NCBI GenBank assembly: GCA_009774395.1
Contig: VSNQ01000028.1
Location: 8,250 to 40,055, forward strand
Reading direction: 5' to 3'
DNA from: Lachnospiraceae bacterium
Lineage (GTDB): Bacteria > Bacillota > Clostridia > Lachnospirales > Lachnospiraceae
Length of the DNA: 31,806 nucleotides
The notes under the pieces are model-generated. The model did no database searches, was not told the DNA's origin, and saw only the letters and a list, made by a program, of their open reading frames with translations. The translations under genes were made by a program, and so were the position numbers. This document shows, piece after piece, positions 26,860 to 31,806 of this stretch; the stretch's first letter is position 1; every line of letters starts with the position of its first letter.

Positions 26860-28230
26860 ATGAACTTTGATTTCCAGTCCGACAGCAGTACAAAATATAT
26901 ACAAGTATACGAATACTACAAAGAATTAATTACCACTGGCCGCCTGCCCGAACACACCAAGATACCTTCTATCCGTAAATGCGCCCAGCAGCTTGGACTT
27001 AGCCGTACTACGATTGAAACAGCATATCTATGTTTAGCAGCCGATGGATATATCATTGCACGTCCACAAAGCGGCTACTATGTTACAGCGCGTGAAACAA
27101 ATAAACAGAAACTACAAAATACCACCATTTCTGCTGCAACCTCTCATCCCAAACAACCATATAACCCTATTCTATACAATTTCACCTCAAACAATGTAGA
27201 TGCGGACAGTTTTGACTTTAATCTTTGGCGGCGCTACATAAAAAGCACACTGCGCCACGACAAACGTATGCTGACTTACGGGGAATCACAAGGAGAATAC
27301 GAATTGCGAGAAACGCTTTGCAGCTATGTTATTAAAAAGCGCAACGCCGCCTGCCGTCCGGAAAATATTGTGATTGGCGCCGGTTCGCAGGCACTTTTAA
27401 ATATTTTATGCCCACTGATTAAAGACCGCCGAAGTGTCTGTTTTCATGATACTCCTTTTGCACAAGGAATGGTAATTTTTCAAGACTATGGCTTTGAAAT
27501 AAAAAAAGAGTGGGAAACCGCAGGTATATTATATATGACCCCTTCGCATATGACCTCTTTTGGTGATACTCTGCCTCCCGAAAAACGACAGCCTTTCTTA
27601 AAAAAATGCCAAGCACAAAACCAACTAATTATCGAGGATGACTACAACAATGAATTTCGCTATTTTAATCGCCCCACACCCTGTCTGCAAGGACTTTCCG
27701 GTGGAAAAAACGTCGTATATTTAAGCACATTTTCCAAACTGCTGCTTCCTTCTATCCGGCTAAGTTTTATGATACTGCCAGACGAACTGCTTCCGTTTTA
27801 TGAGCAAAAAAAAGCATTGTACAACCAGACTGCTTCAAAATCAGAGCAGCTTGCACTCTGTCAATTTCTGCGCGACGGACACTTAGACAGCCAAATCCGC
27901 AAATTAAAACGCCTCTACACAAACAAAGCGAAAGCGTTATCCTCTTTACTTGAAGAAGCGTTCGGCGAAAATGCTGTTGTTTTTATGGGAGAGTCCGTTT
28001 TTATGGTGCATATCAAACTAAACTGTGGATTAACCAGCCAAGAACTGCAAAAAAAGGCACAAGAAAATGGCATATTGGTCTTTTCCTGCGCCCCCCAGGC
28101 AGAGCCGCGCAAAAACAGCGCAGAAATAGGGAACACCTATTCTGCGCATATCGCACTATCCTGTTGTGAAGTACCCGTTACTGAATTTCCAGAAGCAGTC
28201 CAACGATTCAAACAAGCGGCTGGTATATAG
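26860..28230 (+). CDS. MocR-type transcriptional regulator (GntR wHTH plus aminotransferase-like domain)
   Basis: A 456-residue cytosolic regulator. The N-terminal winged helix (about 8-75) has the GntR pattern TKIPSIRKCAQQLGLSRTTI followed by the wing GYYV. The C-terminal domain is a fold-type I aminotransferase: TYGESQGEYELRE (substrate region), an Asp pair before Tyr (EDDYNNEFRY, 259-268), and the PLP-binding Lys293 in YLSTFSKLLLPSIR. MocR, PdxR and GabR proteins use PLP to sense amino compounds and often bind direct repeats. The middle segment between GFEIKKEW and TPSHM is shorter than usual by about 20 residues, so the aldimine pocket may be altered. AAGGAG lies 8 bases before the ATG. 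Divergent from the exporter genes, which are its likely target. Confidence 0.9.
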   Translation: MNFDFQSDSSTKYIQVYEYYKELITTGRLPEHTKIPSIRKCAQQLGLSRTTIETAYLCLAADGYIIARPQSGYYVTARETNKQKLQNTTISAATSHPKQPYNPILYNFTSNNVDADSFDFNLWRRYIKSTLRHDKRMLTYGESQGEYELRETLCSYVIKKRNAACRPENIVIGAGSQALLNILCPLIKDRRSVCFHDTPFAQGMVIFQDYGFEIKKEWETAGILYMTPSHMTSFGDTLPPEKRQPFLKKCQAQNQLIIEDDYNNEFRYFNRPTPCLQGLSGGKNVVYLSTFSKLLLPSIRLSFMILPDELLPFYEQKKALYNQTASKSEQLALCQFLRDGHLDSQIRKLKRLYTNKAKALSSLLEEAFGENAVVFMGESVFMVHIKLNCGLTSQELQKKAQENGILVFSCAPQAEPRKNSAEIGNTYSAHIALSCCEVPVTEFPEAVQRFKQAAGI

Positions 28231-28293
28231 TTTATGCAATCCTAATATCCACAGGAAAATCAATGTACGCAGCAGCATTTCACACGCTTTTTT

Positions 28294-29478
28294 CTATGCT
28301 GCTGCATGATCCGGCGCCTTGGCATACAGCAGTTTCAGTAAAATCGGCACAGAAACCGAAGATATAATAATCAATAAAATAACTGCTGTAAAATATTGTG
28401 ATGACATTAAGCCGACAGAAAGCCCCTTTTGCGCCACTATCAGCGCAACCTCGCCGCGTGTCATCATACCGACACCAATTTTCAGACAGTCGTACCCTTT
28501 AAAGCCACAAATTCTTGACATGAAGCCGCAGCCAATAACCTTTGAAATCAATGCGACCAATACAAAGGCAAGTGCAAACACTATCAAAGCAGAGTCAATT
28601 CCCTCAATGCTCGTCTTTAAACCAATACTGGCAAAAAACACTGGGCCAAACATCATATAAGAATTAATATCAATCTTTTCCTCAATATATGCCGAATCGC
28701 GGATACTGCAAAGAATAATTCCCGCAACATACGCACCTGTAATATCCGCAATGCCGAAATACCGTTCCGCCACATACGCCATAATCAAACAAAGCGCAAG
28801 CCCAATAATTGGAATCCTCCGCGTATGCGGATATTTATTGTCAAGTGCCTTAAATACCCTGTAAAAAATCATACCCAAAACCAACGCAAGCGCAAAGAAT
28901 AATACAGTATTTATAATAACCTTCCCTGGGTTCGAGTCTGGGCTTTTAAACCCAATCACAAATGTCAGCACAATAATGCCAATAACATCATCAATAATCG
29001 CCGCGCTTAAAATAGTAGTGCCAACTTTACCTTTTAAATGTCCCATTTCTCGCAGCGACTGTACTGTAATACTTACAGAAGTTGCTGTCATAATACAGCC
29101 AATAAATACTGCACGGATAAATTCCTCTGTGCCGACTGCTGCCCAGCCATAAAACAGCATATACAAAACCGTTCCCAAAACTAGCGGCACAAATACGCCT
29201 GCACAGGCTATCAGCGTTGCCACTGGCCCCGTCTTTACAAGTTCTTTTAAATCGGTTTCAAGTCCTGCCGAAAACATTAGAAGAATTACACCGATTTCCG
29301 CCATCTCGGATAAAAATTCTGTCTGACGCACCCATCCCAATACGCTAGGGCCAATTAGCAGCCCCGCAATAATCATTCCGACAACCTGTGGTGCTTTTAA
29401 CTGTCTGGCAATAATGCCGCACATTTTTCCAGCCACAATAATAATCGCCAAATCTTTAAACACTTCATACGTTTCCAT
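28294..29478 (-). CDS. Cation/proton antiporter (CPA2, Kef/NapA type)
   Basis: A 394-residue membrane protein with 12-13 helices. I start at the ATG at 29478, which has AAAGGA about 9 bases upstream; the ATG at 29496 overlaps that site and has none. The unwound-helix motif TATSVSITVQ and the paired acidic residues AAIIDDVIG are typical of Na+/H+ or K+/H+ antiporters of the CPA2 group; the C-terminal MTRGEVALIVAQKG is also conserved there. No cytosolic TrkA/RCK domain follows, unlike KefB/C. It would exchange Na+ or K+ for protons at the cytoplasmic membrane. Ion choice is not readable by eye. Monocistronic; convergent with the MocR-type gene. Confidence 0.9.
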   Translation of the reverse strand: METYEVFKDLAIIIVAGKMCGIIARQLKAPQVVGMIIAGLLIGPSVLGWVRQTEFLSEMAEIGVILLMFSAGLETDLKELVKTGPVATLIACAGVFVPLVLGTVLYMLFYGWAAVGTEEFIRAVFIGCIMTATSVSITVQSLREMGHLKGKVGTTILSAAIIDDVIGIIVLTFVIGFKSPDSNPGKVIINTVLFFALALVLGMIFYRVFKALDNKYPHTRRIPIIGLALCLIMAYVAERYFGIADITGAYVAGIILCSIRDSAYIEEKIDINSYMMFGPVFFASIGLKTSIEGIDSALIVFALAFVLVALISKVIGCGFMSRICGFKGYDCLKIGVGMMTRGEVALIVAQKGLSVGLMSSQYFTAVILLIIISSVSVPILLKLLYAKAPDHAAA

Positions 29479-29581
29479 TGCTTCATATCCTTTCATTATA
29501 AAGATTTTATAAACACACTGTTATCATACCACAAAAAAATCCACAAAAAAATAAAAAAAATTGTCTTTTTTTAAAAACAGC

Positions 29582-29652
29582 TTGAAATTTTTTCAAAAAT
29601 GTATATAATAGATATTGTTGGTACGTTGGAAGCGGGTTGAATTGTGTATAAT
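29582..29652 (+). promoter_or_regulatory. Duplicated promoter of tRNA-Pro
   Basis: A 25-base segment containing the -10 is repeated 43 bases apart: 29601-29625 and 29644-29668, one mismatch. The first unit has TTGAAA (29582-29587), 16-base spacer, TATAAT (29604-29609). The second has TATAAT at 29647-29652 with TTGGAA (29626-29631, spacing 15). Both point into the tRNA gene. Confidence 0.75.
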
Positions 29653-29686
29653 AGATATTGTTGGTACGGTAACAGTGATTTTATTA

Positions 29687-29760
29687 CGTCGCGTGGCTCA
29701 GTTTGGTAGAGCGCTGCGTTCGGGACGCAGAGGTCGCAAGTTCGAATCTTGTCGCGACGA
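29687..29760 (+). tRNA. tRNA-Pro (anticodon CGG)
   Basis: A 74-base cloverleaf: acceptor CGTCGCG/CGCGACG, D-arm GCTC/GAGC, anticodon stem CTGCG/CGCAG with loop TTCGGGA (anticodon CGG at 29721-29723, reads CCG), 5-base variable loop, T-arm GCAAG/CTTGT with TTCGAAT. Discriminator is A; CCA is not encoded and must be added by enzyme. A terminator follows 17 bases later. Confidence 0.96.
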
Positions 29761-29776
29761 TTTCTTGGCAGGGGCG

Positions 29777-29814
29777 CCGGAATACTTGAATTTTCAAGAG
29801 TTCCGGTATTTTTT
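29777..29814 (+). terminator. Terminator of tRNA-Pro
   Basis: CCGGAA (29777-29782) and TTCCGG (29801-29806) with an inner CTTGAA/TTCAAG stem, followed by TATTTTTTATT. Confidence 0.88.
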
Positions 29815-29959
29815 ATTGTATAGCAGTGCCCATCTTCCCATGGTTTGGCGCCCAATCTCGAATATCGTATTTCGGTGCTGCGTCATTCCATGAAATAAGA
29901 TTCACTTCTTTTGCCCAGCCTTTTGCGCTTTCTGAAAGCGTACCAATATTTTCAATTTT
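29813..29959 (-). pseudogene. Remnant of a YdbC/PC4-like single-strand DNA-binding protein gene
   Basis: Reading the minus strand from 29959 gives KIENIGTLSESAKGWAKEVN then LISWNDAAPKYDIRDWAP and NHGKMG before a stop at 29813-29815. The GTLSESAKGW, SWNDAAPKYDIRDW and KMG segments match, from memory, the conserved YdbC family (PC4-like fold, ssDNA-binding), whose next residues would be KGITL. There is no start in this frame: a stop (TAG) precedes the first Lys, and an ATG at 30000 with a nearby AAAGGAAAA opens a different frame, indicating a frameshift. About 25-30 C-terminal residues are missing, replaced by the tRNA terminator region. I infer a dead gene that was cut and decayed next to the tRNA. 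Confidence 0.7.
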
Positions 29960-30034
29960 CTATTTTCTATTCCCATTGGCAAACCTGCTTTTAAAGCCAT
30001 ATTACCATTTTCCTTTCTCCATTTCTTTGTCTAT

Positions 30035-30121
30035 CTACCAAAGCACATCTTCATCCGTCTGCTTCCAATTCTCTTCAAGGTCAATCTTCACCTTTTTTCC
30101 ATCACGAAAAGCCTGATTTTC
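30035..30121 (-). pseudogene. Short unidentified coding fragment
   Basis: One minus-strand frame is open from 30121 to a TAG at 30035 (about 28 codons), reading ENQAFRDGKKVKIDLEENWK and QTDEDVLW. It has no start codon and a protein-like, charged composition, then continues past the stop as IDKEMEKGKW. It lies just upstream of the YdbC remnant, so it may be debris of a neighbouring gene. I do not recognise the family. Confidence 0.35.
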
Positions 30122-30150
30122 TTATTAAATCTTATTAAATCTTATTAAAA
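30121..30150. repeat. Three 10-bp tandem repeats
   Basis: CTTATTAAAT at 30121-30130 and 30131-30140, and CTTATTAAAA at 30141-30150. On the minus strand it directly follows the cheY terminator. Confidence 0.9.
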
Positions 30151-30180
30151 TAGAAAAAAGGCTCTCTGGCCTTTTTCTAT
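30150..30180 (-). terminator. Terminator of the CheC-like/cheY pair
   Basis: AGAAAAAAGGC (30152-30162) pairs with GCCTTTTTCT (30169-30178) around a 6-base loop, with a U-rich arm and tail on the minus strand. It follows the cheY stop at 30197. Confidence 0.8.
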
Positions 30181-30196
30181 TTCTACTGTTATCCTG

Positions 30197-30559
30197 TTAT
30201 CCCACAACTTTTTTGACGGCTTCCAGTACACGTTCTGCTTGGAAGGGCTTGACAATAAAGTCCTTAGCGCCGGATTGGATTGCTTCAATAACCATTGCCT
30301 GCTGTCCCATTGCTGAACACATAATAATCGCTGCATTTGGGTCACTTCCCTTAATCGCTTTTAATGCCTGAATACCGTCCATTTCTGGCATGGTAATATC
30401 CATCAACACCAAGTCGGGCTTTACTTCATTATATTTGTCAACGGCTATTTTTCCATTTTCAGCCTCAGCAGCAATTGTATAACCATTCTTTGTTAAAATA
30501 TCCTTTATCATCATTCTCATAAAAGCTGCATCATCAACAATCAATATATTCTTTGCCAT
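30197..30559 (-). CDS. cheY: Chemotaxis response regulator CheY
   Basis: A 120-residue stand-alone receiver, exact CheY size. Acidic pocket Asp9-Asp10, phospho-acceptor Asp54 (LMDITMPEMDG), Ser82 (the switch hydroxyl, CSAMG) and Lys104 (VKPF) are present. It would bind the flagellar switch after phosphorylation by CheA. AGGAGG lies inside the last codons of the CheC-like gene, whose stop is two bases before this ATG, so the two are translated as a unit. The partner encodes its likely phosphatase. No CheA or flagellar gene is in view. Confidence 0.92.
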   Translation of the reverse strand: MAKNILIVDDAAFMRMMIKDILTKNGYTIAAEAENGKIAVDKYNEVKPDLVLMDITMPEMDGIQALKAIKGSDPNAAIIMCSAMGQQAMVIEAIQSGAKDFIVKPFQAERVLEAVKKVVG

Positions 30560-30561
30560 TT

Positions 30562-31155
30562 CTATTTCCTCCTCTGAAACATTTTGTAAATGGAATGCGC
30601 AAGATCAAATGGGTACAACTGCATAATTGTACTATCAATTAACTTACCGATTTTCATTCTGAAATTAATTTTGACAAACAAATCATCTGGCATATCTTCG
30701 GGGAATACAAAGTTCTCAATGATGACAGACTGCACGGTTGGCGGTGAGATATCAATTTTATTATTGAACATCTTACTCATCGCAGTTGCAGAACTGGCAG
30801 TCATCTGGTTCATTGCCTCCGACACGGCACTAAGATGCAGGGCTGTAATTTCTCCAGTAGCATATTCGCCGGTACCGCCGTTTCCCATCATTAAATCTGT
30901 AATTACTTTCGCATCTTCATCTTTGAGTACCAGCATATTGCTTCCAAACAACCCTTCTATGTACTGAACTCTTATTACGATACAGGATTGCTCATACTCA
31001 TTTAGGATATCATCCCTATGAACAAGGGAAACACTGGGAGTAGTAATTGTAATTGGCTGCCCTAACATTAAATTCATTGCCGTGGCTGAGGAACCAATCG
31101 AAATGTTTGATATTTCACCAATTACATCCGCTTCTTCTTGAGAAAAATTTTCCAT
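30562..31155 (-). CDS. CheC/FliY-type CheY phosphatase lacking a SpoA domain
   Basis: A 197-residue cytosolic protein with two CheC-family active sites: Glu14/Asn17 in EADVIGEISNISIG and Glu113/Asn116 in SAVSEAMNQMT. Both keep the Glu-x2-Asn pair that dephosphorylates CheY-P. The sequence matches the N-terminal part of FliY, but ends with IYKMFQRRK and has no C-terminal FliN/SpoA domain. It also is not next to fliM, the normal FliY neighbour. It is therefore better called a CheC-like phosphatase paired with the following cheY. GAAGGAG lies 8 bases before ATG. Confidence 0.85.
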   Translation of the reverse strand: MENFSQEEADVIGEISNISIGSSATAMNLMLGQPITITTPSVSLVHRDDILNEYEQSCIVIRVQYIEGLFGSNMLVLKDEDAKVITDLMMGNGGTGEYATGEITALHLSAVSEAMNQMTASSATAMSKMFNNKIDISPPTVQSVIIENFVFPEDMPDDLFVKINFRMKIGKLIDSTIMQLYPFDLAHSIYKMFQRRK

Positions 31156-31529
31156 AATTAGGCTCCTTCATTAAAAAGTGACAATACTTCCTCATTGCGT
31201 CATATAAAAATATTTTACAATTATTTTTTGATTTTGTCTACACAAGAGTGTGATTTTCATAGATATTTTGTAAGAAAATTGTTGTATGACAACTTAAAAT
31301 CATATTCTATACTTATGGTCACTAAAATTTTCCAAATTACCCAACTCACGAGCGGGAAGCATCATGAATATGTGGCAATTTAACTGCTCGTGAGTATACG
31401 CCACCATTTTAGCCTTTATCAACTGGCATGATAGTTTCCTATTTTCATGGGGAATTTGCTATAAACTTTAAGGAGATGTTTTCCTGAGTAGGAACACTAC
31501 CAAAAAATAATTTTATTTTTTGCTGTTTT
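31156..31529. other. Intergenic region with a candidate pseudoknot
   Basis: No gene is supported; short frames lack ribosome sites. The main feature is two interleaved inverted repeats (31344-31404) described as a separate entry. A weak A/T-only hairpin near 31501-31520 may end the minus-strand gene on the right. Confidence 0.6.
31344..31404. ncRNA. Candidate structured RNA with H-type pseudoknot topology
   Basis: Stem 1: ACTCACGAGC (31344-31353) with GCTCGTGAGT (31386-31395), 10 perfect pairs. Stem 2: GTGGC (31372-31376), inside the loop of stem 1, with GCCAC (31400-31404) outside it. This order (1, 2, 1', 2') is a pseudoknot, or a pair of alternative hairpins. It matches no riboswitch consensus I know; strand and function are unknown. 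It lies upstream of the CheC-like gene on the minus strand. Confidence 0.4.
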
Positions 31530-31806
31530 TTAATTTTTTTGCTGCTTTCGCTGTTTTGCGTTATGGCGTGCCGTTCTCTTTTGATGTTTTATCTGCATTT
31601 TTTCCAGCCTTTTTTTCTGTTTTGTTTTCTTTCTATCCTCCTTCACCAATTTCATTAGTTCAGCTTCTTGCTCTTTCGTCATACGTCCAGAGGGTTCCAT
31701 CCATATTGGCAAAAAACTAATATTATACAAATCCTTGACTTTTTCTATAATTTCAATAAATATTCCTTTGGTTTTTTCTTTAATTTGAATAAAAATTCCT
31801 TTGGTT
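31530..31806 (-). CDS. 3' end of an unidentified gene with 11-residue repeats and basic tail
   Basis: The frame is open from the right edge to TAA at 31530 (91 codons in view). It begins with two 11-residue units, TKGIFIQIKEK and TKGIFIEIIEK, then VKDLYNISFLP, and continues as SGRMTKEQEAELMKL to a Lys/Arg/Gln-rich end (KQRKQQKN). At the DNA level the two units (31773-31805 and 31740-31772) share 30 of 33 bases. A TTG inside (31730) could be called as a start, but no ribosome site precedes it and the frame stays open upstream, so I treat it as internal. An 11-residue period suits a long amphipathic helix. No family is recognised; the very basic tail could bind nucleic acid. Confidence 0.65.
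   Translation of the reverse strand, partial: TKGIFIQIKEKTKGIFIEIIEKVKDLYNISFLPIWMEPSGRMTKEQEAELMKLVKEDRKKTKQKKRLEKMQIKHQKRTARHNAKQRKQQKN
31740..31805. repeat. 33-bp tandem repeat at the right window edge
   Basis: Two copies of 33 bases (31773-31805, 31740-31772), three differences, in frame within the partial gene. The array may continue beyond the window. Confidence 0.85.

Noticed and set aside
28269..28305. GCAGCAGCAT/ATGCTGCTGC hairpin between the MocR-type and antiporter genes as terminator
   Set aside because: No T-run follows on either strand and one arm is partly in the antiporter coding end (Ala codons).
29571..29855. 94-codon minus-strand frame across tRNA-Pro
   Set aside because: It runs through the tRNA and its promoter, so it is antisense noise.
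1..31806. CRISPR array or complete prophage/insertion sequence
   Set aside because: The tandem repeats seen are in-frame coding repeats without spacers; no intact transposase, integrase or phage structural gene was found.

Overview
The window looks like a chromosomal segment from a low-GC, Gram-positive anaerobe of the Clostridia, most likely a Lachnospiraceae-type gut bacterium. The basis is AT-rich intergenic DNA, strong AGGAGG ribosome sites (several with GTG starts), an HPr-like protein with the Gram-positive Ser46 site, a BspA-type leucine-rich protein, a CheC/CheY pair and a MocR-type regulator. The family assignment is inference. Both ends of the window fall inside in-frame tandem repeats of a gene, as expected if this is a whole contig broken at repeats.

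Left part (1-6714, all minus strand): an apparent operon of a D-lactate dehydrogenase-type enzyme, a GNAT acetyltransferase, a tandem HD/HD-GYP protein and a YesL-type membrane protein whose acidic tail is a perfect 15-residue repeat running off the edge. Upstream lie an 84-residue HPr-like protein with Tyr at position 15 instead of the phosphorylated His, and a membrane hybrid histidine kinase.

Middle (6889-19404): a large secreted transglutaminase-like protein (minus) is divergent from a small lipoprotein and an AIPR-family (abortive infection) nuclease-like protein (plus). The roughly 600-base region between them carries a 102-base palindromic element. An apparent operon follows on the minus strand: dus (tRNA dihydrouridine synthase), a 1378-residue leucine-rich protein without a signal peptide, and an iron-sulfur aldo/keto reductase.

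Right part (19405-31806): an ABC-F protein; a minus-strand set of two half-size ABC exporters followed by mraY; a divergent MocR-type regulator; a cation/proton antiporter; tRNA-Pro(CGG) with a duplicated promoter; a decayed YdbC/PC4-like gene; and a cheY/CheC-like pair. A candidate pseudoknot-forming intergenic region and the 3' end of a repeat-containing gene finish the window.

The most notable unexplained signal is the control region of the exporter pair. Two CATAG-N4-CTATG dyads sit in the same place over two separate promoters (the regulator gene and the second exporter gene). A perfect 18-base tandem repeat covers the -35 region of the first exporter gene. Together with the exporter's degenerate/canonical ATPase pairing, this suggests a self-contained, MocR-controlled export system. 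No tools were run; all family calls rest on motif recognition.
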